DNA from: Bordetella parapertussis
GTDB taxonomy: Bacteria; Acidobacteriota; Terriglobia; Bryobacterales; Bryobacteraceae
Assembly: GCA_943328975.2 (NCBI GenBank)
Contig: CALQCC020000010.1
Coordinates: forward strand, 1 to 64,000
DNA: 64,000 nucleotides
Direction: 5' to 3'
Below the pieces are notes generated by a model. That model made no database searches, was not told where the DNA came from, and saw nothing but the letters and a program-made list of their open reading frames with translations. Shown one piece after another: positions 1 to 8,953 of the stretch. How positions within the stretch are numbered: position 1 is the first letter of the stretch; each line of letters starts with the position of its first letter. The translations under genes and the position numbers were made by a program.

Positions 1-1
1 C

Positions 2-97
2 CGCAAGCTCGATGGTCATCGTGACCTCTGGGCCTTGGCCAATATCCTTGGCCGTTCGCCTGTTTCCAACGCCACTCCGCAACCCAAAGTGGCGTAA
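2..97 (+). CDS. 3' end of an unidentified gene (cut by window edge)
   Basis: An open frame enters from the left edge and encodes about 31 residues before TAA at 95-97. The readable part contains GHRDLWALANILG, which loosely resembles the C-terminal region of tyrosine recombinases, but the conserved catalytic Arg/His/Tyr context is not visible. An integrase tail would suit the accessory character of the next 1.8 kb, but this cannot be decided from 31 residues. Confidence 0.3.
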   Translation, partial: RKLDGHRDLWALANILGRSPVSNATPQPKVA

Positions 98-127
98 GAT
101 GAATCTGCCCGCCGTGTTGACCTTCAA

Positions 128-361
128 CTAAACGCGGGACACCATCCCGACCATCCCAATGGCCCATTTTGCTGTCGCGTCCGTGTAGCCTCCGCTTAGA
201 ATTACGAATAGACCCGCCCCAAGAGCAACAACAGAAACTAGGACTCTTGCTACAAAGTTCCAGCGTTCCTTGACGCTAAACTTCGACGAAGCCTGCCTAC
301 TGTTTTCGGCTCTCGATCCAGTCTTTGACGATTTCAATGCCTTCTCTGATGTGGGTCCCAA
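128..361 (-). CDS. Small predicted single-pass membrane protein
   Basis: This 77-residue reading frame has a polar Ser/Lys-rich N-terminus of about 33 residues followed by a hydrophobic stretch (VLVSVVALGAGLFVIL) that would form one membrane helix. It overlaps the 3' end of the upstream minus-strand gene by 65 bp in another frame, more than usual for coupled genes, so a downstream non-ATG start is possible. No family was recognised. The hydrophobic pattern is the only support that it is coding. Confidence 0.4.
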   Translation of the reverse strand: MGPTSEKALKSSKTGSRAENSRQASSKFSVKERWNFVARVLVSVVALGAGLFVILSGGYTDATAKWAIGMVGMVSRV

Positions 362-1238
362 AGATTGGAGATTCCTTATGCGGCGTGGTTTTGACGATCT
401 CGACAGGTTTGTGGCTCTCAGGTTCCGCAGCGCAAACCTGACTAGTGACGACGTCCTCCACGGGCTGCCATTCGCCTACAAATTCCCTCTCCATTTCGCG
501 CATCGAAGAGTTCAGCAGTTCCTGATCTTCTTCGTCCCAGACTTGTGGCGTGATATTCGGCTCAATTCCAGGACTGCGAAGATCCAACCCTTGTCGGGCA
601 AACCCATAGGCATTAACAGCGGCGCGGAGCCCATCTATGATCTCTGGGAGGACAGCCATCTGTACCGATTTATCAAACCGAATAGCAGCCAGAAGACAGT
701 CCAGATGAAACTGGGTCCACGTTGTATAAAAAATAAAGTTGGATGCGAACGCCTCATCAGTTGAACGTTTCTCTGCGGGGGAATCGCCAGCGACACTGAT
801 CTTTCCAATCAGTCGACTGGTCCTACGAAGAGTCCAAACTGTGAACATGGCCTGATCGCGGACTTGTTCCCCGAAACGAGTCAGTCCCTGCTCCCTAAAC
901 TCAGACTCCAACTCACAAAAAGACTCGTCCGACACACGTTCGACGACCTTCGGGGGCACGACTAAATGCACAAGAGAAGCTAGCGAAGTCACGCCTCTGG
1001 CGTAACCTCGGAAGACTTCCTGCCGAGTATTCACGAACTCCTCTTTGGTCTGCGCTCCGATGCAGCGAAGTAACATTTCGTCGAGTAGCGTAAAAATATC
1101 TTTCAACGCGCCTTCGACCGATGGCGCTAGTTCTCCCGCCCCGACTTTGCGTTTGGATGGAAACCCCACCAAGGCCAGCAGGCCATCTAATCCGACAGAT
1201 CCGACATTCTGCGGAGCTAATGAAAGAGCTTCATTCAT
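297..1238 (-). CDS. Hypothetical protein, 313 aa, predicted soluble
   Basis: A long open frame starting with MNEALSLAP. The product looks mainly alpha-helical and cytosolic: there is no signal peptide or membrane segment, and charged and hydrophobic residues alternate throughout. No catalytic motif or known domain was recognised. Base composition is more AT-rich than in the housekeeping genes to the right, and the gene lies between an ORF fragment and a gene-poor stretch, so it may belong to an acquired segment. A small membrane protein gene overlaps its 3' end, and the two could be one transcript. Confidence 0.65.
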   Translation of the reverse strand: MNEALSLAPQNVGSVGLDGLLALVGFPSKRKVGAGELAPSVEGALKDIFTLLDEMLLRCIGAQTKEEFVNTRQEVFRGYARGVTSLASLVHLVVPPKVVERVSDESFCELESEFREQGLTRFGEQVRDQAMFTVWTLRRTSRLIGKISVAGDSPAEKRSTDEAFASNFIFYTTWTQFHLDCLLAAIRFDKSVQMAVLPEIIDGLRAAVNAYGFARQGLDLRSPGIEPNITPQVWDEEDQELLNSSMREMEREFVGEWQPVEDVVTSQVCAAEPESHKPVEIVKTTPHKESPIFGTHIREGIEIVKDWIESRKQ

Positions 1239-1898
1239 AGTAGTTACGATCGCTCTATTTTAGAGAGACGCTTTGGTCTAGATATTGGTGTCAAGTATTC
1301 CACGTTGGACACACTCCCCGCAAGCGAAAGAATCGGCAACCTGCTCACTAAGCGTTAGCCCAATAAGCCATCTGCGCCTATCTACAGTTGCGCATATCGG
1401 AGAATTCGATGCTGACTTTAAATGTCTAATCATCTGAGCCACAAGGCCCGAAGTACGGTCATTGGAACGTGACTGGCGGTGAAGGAGCCGAACTCTAATG
1501 ATCGGCACACCTGGGACAGCGGGTCGACTCCGCCACCTTCCGTTCAAGTTTCAAAAACCAAACAAAAGACGCGCCGGAATCGTCGCTCATGTGGAAAGCA
1601 GTGCATTCTCTAGGAACAACGATATTGCTGTACTAAGACTAACTGAACTTGCCCTTGCTGTCAATAGTATAAGACGTTGAAAACATGGGTTTTATCCTGG
1701 ATTTCTGTGTAACGTGTTGCAGGCAAAGAGATTTCATGCTAGTATGCCAAGTCCTAAACCGACTCCTGGGGTAAGAGTAAAAGAGCCGAATCGAAGTGCT
1801 TCTCCGAATTGCTAGGGACGTTGAGAAAACCGAGCAAACAGTCACGAACCGGCCCTAGCCGCATTCATCGGCGGCCATTACTCTGTCATACTTGAATC
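1239..1898. other. Gene-poor, AT-richer stretch
   Basis: About 660 bp between the 313-residue hypothetical gene and prfB. Short frames exist on both strands (for example 1278-1547 minus and 1498-1680 plus) but have no recognisable domains, no convincing ribosome-binding sites and an unstructured, Arg/Ser-rich composition typical of chance translation. No tRNA, terminal repeat or direct repeat that would mark an element boundary was found. It may be decayed accessory DNA. Confidence 0.5.
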
Positions 1899-3036
1899 GT
1901 GACCCTCGACGAACTTCAGCGGGAATACGCGCCGCTCCGCCAGCAAGCTGACGCTGTGCGGAGCTATCTTTGACGCCCCCACCCGCAAAGCACAATTAGC
2001 CGCCACCGAAGACCAGATCAACGCGCCTGACTTCTGGAACAGTCCTGAAAAAAGCCAGAAGGTGATGCAGGACCGCAAGCGCCTGGAAGAACAGGTCGCG
2101 CAGGACGCGAAAATCTCCGCACAGGTCTCCGACCTCGATACGATGTTCGAACTTCTCAAGGAAGGCGAAAACGTCGAGCCCGACATTCTGCGCGACATGA
2201 AGACGCTCACCGCCGATCTCGGGAAGCTCGAGACCGCCATGTTGCTCTCCGGCGAGAACGATTCGGCCAGCGCGATCATCACCATTCATCCCGGAGCGGG
2301 TGGCACCGAAAGCCAGGATTGGGCGGAGATGCTGCTGCGCATGTATTACCGCTGGGCGGAACGCAACGGCATGCAGGTGGTGGAAACCGATCGGCTGGAA
2401 GGCGAAGGCGCGGGCATCAAATCCGCCACGTTCGAAATGAACGGACCCAACGCTTACGGTTTGCTGCAGAGCGAGGTCGGCGTGCATCGCTTGGTGCGCA
2501 TATCGCCCTTCGATTCCGCCGCGCGCCGCCACACGTCGTTTGCGTCGGTGTTCGTTTACCCGCAAATCGACGACGAAATTATCATCGACATCAAGACCGA
2601 AGACCTGCGTGTCGATACTTACCGAGCCTCGGGAGCCGGCGGCCAGCACGTCAACCGGACCGACTCCGCCGTTCGCATCACGCACTTGCCCACCAACATC
2701 GTGGTGCAGTGCCAGAACGAGCGCAGTCAACATAAGAACCGCGCCAGCGCGATGAAGCAGCTCCGCTCCAAGCTCTATGACCATGAGATGGCCAAGAAGA
2801 AGGCGGAGGAGCGCAAGCTCGAAGACACCAAGCTGGGCATCAACTTTGGCAGCCAGATTCGCAGTTACGTGCTCGCGCCGTATCGCATGGTGAAGGATCA
2901 TCGCACCAAGCTTTCCATTGGCGATGTGGACCGCGTGCTCGACGGCGACCTCGAAGAATTGATCCACGCCTTCCTCGTGTTCCGCAAGACCGGCAAGACC
3001 GCAGCCACTGGCGGTAAAGATGACATTGACGATTAG
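1899..3036 (+). CDS. prfB: Peptide chain release factor 2 (programmed +1 frameshift)
   Basis: RF2 recognises UGA and UAA stop codons and triggers peptide release. The gene is in two frames: a GTG start at 1899 encodes 24 residues ending in RSYL before an in-frame TGA at 1971-1973. Shifting one base forward after CTT (1968-1970) joins it to the main frame, giving about 378 residues (join 1899-1970, 1972-3036). The stop-codon tripeptide SPF is at residues 202-204 and the catalytic GGQ at 247-249, both as expected for RF2 rather than RF1. A TGA stop two codons before the GTG limits the start. The last 17 bp overlap the downstream Sua5 gene. Confidence 0.95.
1960..1974 (+). promoter_or_regulatory. 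RF2 autoregulatory +1 frameshift signal
   Basis: The sequence reads GGAG CTAT CTT TGA C. It has the three elements known from bacterial prfB: a Shine-Dalgarno-like GGAG, a short spacer, and the slippery CUU followed by UGA and C. When RF2 is scarce the ribosome pauses at UGA and slips +1, so RF2 controls its own synthesis. The arrangement closely matches the E. coli site. Confidence 0.93.
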
Positions 3037-3919
3037 TGAGGCCGCGGCGCGATTGCGCGCCGGTGAGGTTGTCGCATTTCCTACCGAAACCGTCTACGGG
3101 CTGGGCGCCAATGCCCTCGACGCCGCTGCCGTTCAACGAGTCTACGATCTAAAGCAGCGCCCTTCGACGAGCCCGCTCATCGTCCATGTCGACTCAATCG
3201 AAATGGCTCGGACGCTGGTGACCGAATGGTCTCCGCTCGCCGACGAACTTGCGCGGCGCTACTGGCCTGGACCGCTCACCCTGGTCCTGCCGAAGCAGCC
3301 GCAAATTCCCGACATCGTTACCGCGGGGCTCCAGACCGTGGGCATCCGCATTCCGGCGCATCCCATCGCGCTCGCGCTGATCAAGGAAGCTGGGATCCCC
3401 TTGGCGGCTCCTAGCGCGAACAAGTTCACCGGAATCTCGCCGACCACCGCAGAACACGTCAGGGAAGCTTTCGGTGACGCCGTCCCCGTGCTGGATGGTG
3501 GGCCGTGCGAGGTCGGCATCGAGTCCACGGTCGTTGCGGTCGAAGGATCGAAGCTCACTTTACTACGGCCTGGCATGATCAGTCTCGGTGATCTGGAACT
3601 GGCTACTGCTACTGACGAAGCGCACCCCGCCCCGGGCATGCACCATCGCCATTACAGCCCCCGCACGCCGCTGCTGCTGATTACCGATATCGCTCAACTC
3701 CCGGACGCGAACGGAGCCTACATCTGGCATACCCAATCCGCGTCAGCCGCCCGAGCGATTCACTTGCCTGCGGACCCTGCCCAGTACGCAGCTCAACTCT
3801 ACGCCGTCCTTCACCAACTCGACCACGAAGGCCTTCCCTGGATTGCCGTGGAGGCTGTGCCTGCGACGCCCGAATGGTCTGCCATCCGCGACCGTCTGCA
3901 GCGAGCCGCCACCAAATAA
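3020..3919 (+). CDS. tsaC: L-threonylcarbamoyladenylate synthase, Sua5 type
   Basis: Makes threonylcarbamoyl-AMP from threonine, bicarbonate and ATP for the t6A37 modification of ANN-decoding tRNAs. The N-terminal YrdC domain (about residues 5-195) shows the FPTETVYGLG and KQRP motifs, and SPTTAEHVREAFG follows. The linker HHRHYSPRTP and the remaining roughly 90 residues are the Sua5-specific C-terminal domain, so this is the long form (299 aa), not the short TsaC. The start overlaps the end of prfB by 17 bp, suggesting co-translation of two translation-fidelity genes. It converges with the TonB receptor gene. Confidence 0.92.
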   Translation: MTLTISEAAARLRAGEVVAFPTETVYGLGANALDAAAVQRVYDLKQRPSTSPLIVHVDSIEMARTLVTEWSPLADELARRYWPGPLTLVLPKQPQIPDIVTAGLQTVGIRIPAHPIALALIKEAGIPLAAPSANKFTGISPTTAEHVREAFGDAVPVLDGGPCEVGIESTVVAVEGSKLTLLRPGMISLGDLELATATDEAHPAPGMHHRHYSPRTPLLLITDIAQLPDANGAYIWHTQSASAARAIHLPADPAQYAAQLYAVLHQLDHEGLPWIAVEAVPATPEWSAIRDRLQRAATK

Positions 3920-3951
3920 AAACGGCGCCCACCCCGAAGGATGAGCGCCGT
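3912..3951 (-). terminator. Intrinsic terminator of the TonB receptor gene
   Basis: Read on the minus strand, 3951-3922 folds into a 13-bp stem (two G-U pairs) closed by a UUCG tetraloop, directly followed by TTTTATTT. This is a textbook Rho-independent terminator starting 20 bp after the receptor stop codon. On the plus strand the same stem exists but no T-run follows, so termination of the Sua5 transcript is less certain. Confidence 0.9.
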
Positions 3952-3971
3952 GGATTGTAGAGCAGCTTCGC

Positions 3972-6900
3972 TTAGAAGTAGAACTTCGCGGCGATCTGGA
4001 GAATGCGTTGGCTGTTCGCACGAATGTTGCTGAGCGAACCGAAGCCAAAACGGCCACCGGCGCCACCCTGCTGTGTCGGCAGGTTGACGATCTGGCCAGC
4101 CGCGTTGAACTGCGCCGCGGTGTTCAGAGTGCCCCACTGCGTGTGGTTAAACACGTTGTAGGCTTCCAGGCGCAACTGCAAATATGTCCGTTCGTTGAAG
4201 TTGATCTTCTTGAATACCGACATATCCCAAGTGTGAGTTCCGGGTCCGCGGATCTGATTGAAGCCGGAGTCGAAACCCTGGCTGCCCGGCAAGGCGGGAG
4301 CGAAGCACGACGTGTTGATGAATTTGTAGATCGACTTTTCATCGTGCGACAATTTCGGCGCACAAGTGAATTGCACGCGAGGAGCGACGTCTTCGCTACC
4401 CGTGATCTGGCGGTTCAGAGCCTGAGCACCGACGCCCGTGATGCTGTAGCTGATGTTGGTCGGGGAACCCGAGGTCATCGTGGTCAGACCGGAGTACTGC
4501 CAACCATCGAAGATGGTCTTTCCGACCTGGTTATCGATCATGTGCATACGGCGGCTGAGGCCCGGGAGGTCAACGATGTAGTTGAAGGTCAACACATGCG
4601 TACGATCCAGACTTAGATTGCCGTAGTTTGCGGCGCGGTTGTTGTTGATGTGACCACCGTCTACGCCCATGGCGTGAGACCACGTGTATGCTACGCCCAG
4701 GATAAAGCGCCCGGCGCGCTTGTTCAGGGCTGTCTGTAGCGCATTGTAGCTGGCCGAAGTGCCTGTGGTGTACTGCGTGCCACCGGTGTATCCGAGGTAG
4801 GGGCGATAGAAGTTGGAGGGCTTCGTCGTGCCGTTCGGAAGGAGGTTCTGCGCAAGCTGAGCGCTACCGAGAGCGACCAGGTTGAACGGCTCGGCCAAGG
4901 TGAGGTGGCGCGATTGAGAACCCACGTAGGAGACATCAAGCACGGTGTTGCCGGCCAACTGACGCTGCATCCCAAGGTTAAATTGGTACACCGTCGGTAC
5001 GTGTCCGTCGTCGGAGATGCGAGTCACCTGCAAGGGACGGTTCACCAGGTTCGTGCCCGTAATCGTGGACAGGTTGCCGTTCTGAATTTCCGGCGTGGTC
5101 AACGTCGGAGCATTCGTGACGAAGTTTGACGTGTAGCCCACGCTGAAGGTCGCGATGCGTTCATAGAACACGCCACCACCCATGCGGAGTACGGTCTTGC
5201 TATCAAGCTGGTATGCCAAGCCTAGGCGAGGTGACCAGTGGATGCCGCGGCTGTTGATCAGGCCACGCGGCGCGGTCTTGTTGGAGACAACCATGCCGTT
5301 GAAACGATCGCCGACGCCGGCAACCAGGGAGCCATCCGGGGCCAACTGAACGGCCTTCTTGGGGTCATAGGCTTCAAACGAGAAGTTCGCCATCTGGTCG
5401 CCCTTGTCGTGCAGAGGTTGGATGTAGGCCATACGCAAGCCGTAGTTCAGGGTCAGCTTACGGCTAACCTTCCAGCTATCCTGCGCATACCATTCCCATT
5501 GCGTGTACGGATATTCCGGCAGCAGCGAAGCGCTGGTCTGGGAGTAGGAACGGAAATTACCGAGCAGTGCGTTGGAGAAGGCCCAGTTCGTGTCACCCGG
5601 ATTGGCCGTATCACGGCTGAAGTCGATGTTGCTGTTCAGCGAGCGGAACGGATTTTCCGTCTTCACGGCGTATTCGTAGTACACACCGAACTTGAAGGTG
5701 TGATTGCCGGCCAGCTTGGTGACGCTGTCGGTGATGTTGTAGACCGGGTTCCGGTTCGCATAAGGCACGCCGGAGAAGTTGGTCATGCGGTTGTTGTTCG
5801 CGACGAAGTTGGATACGCCGCCGAAGGTGAAGTTCGGAATCAATCCGATCGGGTCGGAATTGGGGAACAACATCGGAATCGTGATGCCCGCGTTCTTGCG
5901 GTAGTACACGCTGTCCGCTGCCGGAGGATCGCCAGGGATGCCGTTTACCGAGTAGCCGAACTGGAAGTCGTTGATCAACGACGCGTTCGCGACGTACACC
6001 ACGTCACCCAACAATGACCAGCCGTAGGTGGGAGCGGTGAAACCTGTCAAACCTAGGTTGTTGCCTGTATCAGCGCGGCCGTAGGGACGAACCTGCGTGG
6101 ACTTGGAGTTCAGATGGCGACCATAGGCGCGCCACTTCGAGTTGATGTTAAGGTCAACGCGATAGACCTGATCGAAGGTCGGATCCGAGTTCGCTACAGC
6201 CGATTCGTAGTTGAAAGCCGGGTTGCCGGAGATGTTCGGAGTCGGCAACCAGTTCAGCGTCTGCGGCCCGTACTGATTGAACCGCGCGACCGGCACGATG
6301 TTGCCGGGGAACTGGGCGCCACCGTTGGCGGGATCCTTGATTACCTGCAAAACGCCCGCGCCGTCGCGAGAGTTTGAGAAGTTGCCGCCACGTTCGGCGG
6401 CGGTCGGCATCATCAGGCGAACGGGCGCGGCCGGAAGCTTCTGGCGGCCCCATTCTTGCGAGGCGAAAAAGAAGATCTTGTCTTTCCCGTTGACGATTTT
6501 CGGAACCGTGACCGGCCCACCGAAGGTCCAGCCCGTCTGCATAAAGCGGTAGATCGGACGCGTTTGGCCGTTTGAATTCGCGATGAAATTATTCGCGTTC
6601 ATGAACTCGCCGCGTTTGAACCACCAGCCGCTGCCATGGAATTGGTTCGTACCGCTCTTCGTGGCTACCTGAACTTGTGCGCCAGAGTTGCGGCCAAATT
6701 CGGCGGCTGCGCTATTCGTGGTGACCTTGAATTCCTGGATCGAGTCCAGGTTGAGGCGGTAGCCAAATCCAACCTGCGTGTTCACGCCGGTGTCGGTAAC
6801 GTTCTGGCCGTCGACGGTGAAGTTGTTCGCCGAGGTGCGCTGGCCGTTGAAGCTGCCACCTAGGCCGCCGTCCGGGATAGCTCCAGGAACCGTGCGTGTC

Positions 6901-7376
6901 AGGGTCGTATAGCTGCGGCCATTCACCGCGATGTCGACGATCTGACGGCCCGTGACGATGCCGGAGCGTTCCGCGGTGACTGTTTCGAGCGGCGTCACTG
7001 TTGCTTCAACAGTGATGGATTCGCCGGTTGTACCCACTTGCATTACGATCGCCGGCAAGCCGATACGGTCGTTCAAGTTCAGGACGATGTTCTCCTGGTT
7101 GTAAACCCGGAATCCCGGGGCTTCAATCGTTAATTTGTAACTCGCAGGATTGAGCGGCGTGATGACGAACGAGCCTTCATTGTTCGTCGTTACCACTCGC
7201 GTAGCCCCTGTCGCTTGATTGGTGAGCGTAACATTGGCATTTGGCATGACTGCGGTTGCCGGGTCGACCACCGTACCGCTGATGGATCCCGTGTTTTGTG
7301 CGTGAAGCGCTATCGAAGCGCAGAGGAACAACGCGGCGATGGTACTTAGGCGCGTTGCCCACAGATTTTTGAACAT
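3972..7376 (-). CDS. TonB-dependent receptor with N-terminal carboxypeptidase-regulatory domain (Oar-like)
   Basis: An outer-membrane receptor of 1134 residues. A signal peptide (about 1-26, ending ALHA) is followed by a beta-sandwich CarboxypepD_reg-like domain (SISGTVVDPATAVMPNANV, about 30-115), a plug domain (about 125-240) and a long beta-barrel ending in an aromatic residue (KFYF), the usual outer-membrane assembly signal. This architecture is greatly expanded in Acidobacteria and resembles Myxococcus Oar. The ligand is unknown; large polymers or peptides are typical guesses. A strong ribosome-binding site (AAAGGGG) lies just upstream of ATG. It is probably transcribed alone, ending at the 3912-3951 terminator. 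Confidence 0.93.
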   Translation of the reverse strand: MFKNLWATRLSTIAALFLCASIALHAQNTGSISGTVVDPATAVMPNANVTLTNQATGATRVVTTNNEGSFVITPLNPASYKLTIEAPGFRVYNQENIVLNLNDRIGLPAIVMQVGTTGESITVEATVTPLETVTAERSGIVTGRQIVDIAVNGRSYTTLTRTVPGAIPDGGLGGSFNGQRTSANNFTVDGQNVTDTGVNTQVGFGYRLNLDSIQEFKVTTNSAAAEFGRNSGAQVQVATKSGTNQFHGSGWWFKRGEFMNANNFIANSNGQTRPIYRFMQTGWTFGGPVTVPKIVNGKDKIFFFASQEWGRQKLPAAPVRLMMPTAAERGGNFSNSRDGAGVLQVIKDPANGGAQFPGNIVPVARFNQYGPQTLNWLPTPNISGNPAFNYESAVANSDPTFDQVYRVDLNINSKWRAYGRHLNSKSTQVRPYGRADTGNNLGLTGFTAPTYGWSLLGDVVYVANASLINDFQFGYSVNGIPGDPPAADSVYYRKNAGITIPMLFPNSDPIGLIPNFTFGGVSNFVANNNRMTNFSGVPYANRNPVYNITDSVTKLAGNHTFKFGVYYEYAVKTENPFRSLNSNIDFSRDTANPGDTNWAFSNALLGNFRSYSQTSASLLPEYPYTQWEWYAQDSWKVSRKLTLNYGLRMAYIQPLHDKGDQMANFSFEAYDPKKAVQLAPDGSLVAGVGDRFNGMVVSNKTAPRGLINSRGIHWSPRLGLAYQLDSKTVLRMGGGVFYERIATFSVGYTSNFVTNAPTLTTPEIQNGNLSTITGTNLVNRPLQVTRISDDGHVPTVYQFNLGMQRQLAGNTVLDVSYVGSQSRHLTLAEPFNLVALGSAQLAQNLLPNGTTKPSNFYRPYLGYTGGTQYTTGTSASYNALQTALNKRAGRFILGVAYTWSHAMGVDGGHINNNRAANYGNLSLDRTHVLTFNYIVDLPGLSRRMHMIDNQVGKTIFDGWQYSGLTTMTSGSPTNISYSITGVGAQALNRQITGSEDVAPRVQFTCAPKLSHDEKSIYKFINTSCFAPALPGSQGFDSGFNQIRGPGTHTWDMSVFKKINFNERTYLQLRLEAYNVFNHTQWGTLNTAAQFNAAGQIVNLPTQQGGAGGRFGFGSLSNIRANSQRILQIAAKFYF

Positions 7377-7493
7377 AGATTACCCCTTTAACCCCTAATT
7401 GAATCGCCGGATGGAATCTTGGCAGAAAGTCCGACGGATCTTCGTAAGTATATATCAAATCAATGACGAGGGGAAGGTTTGGCCCCATCCGTA

Positions 7494-8552
7494 CTATGCC
7501 GAATGGGCCACTGCTGCGGTGGGTCCGGTCTCGCTCTGGACTGGTTTGGGCGCGGCTTCTAACCCCAGCGCGAGCTTTTGCCGCAACGCGCTATCGATGC
7601 GCTGTGCGACGGCGGGATTCTCCTTCAGGAACGTTCGTGCGGTTTCGCGACCCTGGCCTAGGCGTTCGCCCGCGAAGGCGAACCAGGAACCCGATTTTTC
7701 CACGATCCCGTGCTCCACTCCCATGTCGATGAGGTCCCCCTCGCGCGAAATACCGTATCCATACAGAATGTCGACCTCGGCTTCCCGGAACGGTGCGGCG
7801 ACCTTGTTTTTCACGATCTTGACCTTGGTGCGGTTGCCGAATACAACGTCTCCGTCTTTGAGCGCAGTGGAACGGCGGACTTCGACGCGGACCGAGGAGT
7901 AGAACTTCAGCGCCCGACCGCCGGTGGTGGTTTCGGGGTTGCCGAAGACCACGCCGATCTTTTCGCGCACCTGGTTGATGAAAACCATGCAGGCGTTAGC
8001 CTTCGCCACGGCTCCGGTTAGCTTTCGCATGGCCTGGGACATCAGGCGCGCGTGCAGGCCCATGAAGCTATCGCCCATTTCGCCCTCGATTTCGGCTTTG
8101 GGGACCAGGGCGGCCACCGAATCGACCACAACGATATCGACAACGCCGGAAGCGATCAGCGCGCTGGTGATTTCCAGGGCCTGTTCGCCGTAGTCGGGCT
8201 GGGAGATGAGTAGGTTGTCGACATCGACGCCGAGCTTGCGGGCATAGCCGGGATCGAGCGCATGTTCGGCGTCGACGAACGCGGCGGCGCCACCGGCGGC
8301 TTGCGCCTCGGCGATGAGATGCAGGGCGAGCGTCGTCTTGCCCGACGACTCGGGTCCGAAGATCTCGATGACGCGTCCGCGTGGGAATCCGCCTACGCCC
8401 AGGGCGGTATCGATGGAAATCGATCCGCTGGAAATCGTGGTGACGGGTAGGGCATTGCGCGATCCCAGGCGCAGGACCGAGCCTTTCCCGAATTGCTTGT
8501 CTAGCTGCGTGAGCGTCTGGAGAATCTGGCGGCTTTTCTCGGCGGATTGCAT
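7494..8552 (-). CDS. recA: Recombinase RecA
   Basis: The ATP-dependent strand-exchange protein of homologous recombination and SOS induction. The 352-residue length is normal. Walker A GPESSGKT is at residues 66-73, followed by the DAEHALDP motif, the DSVAAL Walker B region and the [23 protein letters not shown]-binding loop. The C-terminus ([14 protein letters not shown]...) is Ala/Pro-rich and lacks the strongly acidic tail seen in E. coli RecA. No clear LexA-type operator was identified in the 190 bp upstream. The gene precedes the TonB receptor on the same strand by 117 bp, which carries the receptor's own ribosome-binding site. Confidence 0.97.
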   Translation of the reverse strand: MQSAEKSRQILQTLTQLDKQFGKGSVLRLGSRNALPVTTISSGSISIDTALGVGGFPRGRVIEIFGPESSGKTTLALHLIAEAQAAGGAAAFVDAEHALDPGYARKLGVDVDNLLISQPDYGEQALEITSALIASGVVDIVVVDSVAALVPKAEIEGEMGDSFMGLHARLMSQAMRKLTGAVAKANACMVFINQVREKIGVVFGNPETTTGGRALKFYSSVRVEVRRSTALKDGDVVFGNRTKVKIVKNKVAAPFREAEVDILYGYGISREGDLIDMGVEHGIVEKSGSWFAFAGERLGQGRETARTFLKENPAVAQRIDSALRQKLALGLEAAPKPVQSETGPTAAVAHSA

Positions 8553-8742
8553 GGGTGTGGGTTCCTCGTGAAAAGGGTGCGCCGGGTCCGGTGAAACTCT
8601 CAGGAGAACTTGCGCGCGGCTGGGCTAAGGTTGCGCGAAGTGCCGCAGCTGGGCCAGGGGCAGAGGGCTGCTAAGTTATTGTCCTGGAAAGGCGAGGCTT
8701 GGCAATTTAGTTGCTCGACGTCGGGCGAGTGGAGGCAATTTT

Positions 8743-8949
8743 ATGTTGATTCGTCATTTTATTCCGCTGGCCGTCGCGGTGATTGTGTTGCTTTGCGTGG
8801 GTGCGAACAAGGTGGGTGTTCCCGTCGCGCCGATCGCGGTGATCACCACCGTGGCATCGTTCCTACTGGCGTTGCAGTTGGAAGATCACAAGCTCGGCGA
8901 TTTCCTGGCGGAGTTGATCCAGGCGTTCAAATCCGAACACCACGCCTGA
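8743..8949 (+). CDS. Small two-helix membrane protein
   Basis: A 68-residue protein with two hydrophobic helices (about residues 6-22 and 27-45) and a short soluble tail ending in FKSEHHA. A GTGGAGG ribosome-binding site sits 8 nt before the ATG, which makes it a credible gene despite its size. It diverges from recA and converges on the lipoprotein gene, whose stop codon is 4 bp away. No family was recognised. Confidence 0.6.
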   Translation: MLIRHFIPLAVAVIVLLCVGANKVGVPVAPIAVITTVASFLLALQLEDHKLGDFLAELIQAFKSEHHA

Positions 8950-8953
8950 GGGG

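Noticed and set aside
297-764. Plus-strand frame at 270-764 opposite the 313-residue hypothetical gene
   Set aside because: No ribosome-binding site, no domain and it runs opposite a longer frame with better amino-acid composition, so it is a shadow.
1440-1530. tRNA-like TTCGGCTCC pattern on the minus strand near 1490
   Set aside because: A T-arm stem and acceptor pairing could not be formed around it.
1996-2967. Minus-strand frame opposite prfB (323 aa)
   Set aside because: Lies entirely across the RF2 coding region; its translation is His/Ala-rich without a recognised fold.
8580-8680. Glycine-riboswitch-like stretch (GAAACTCTCAGGAG) between recA and the small membrane protein gene
   Set aside because: Only the short AACTCTCAGG motif matches; the CCGAAGG half and the expected paired regions are absent, and neither neighbour is a glycine gene.
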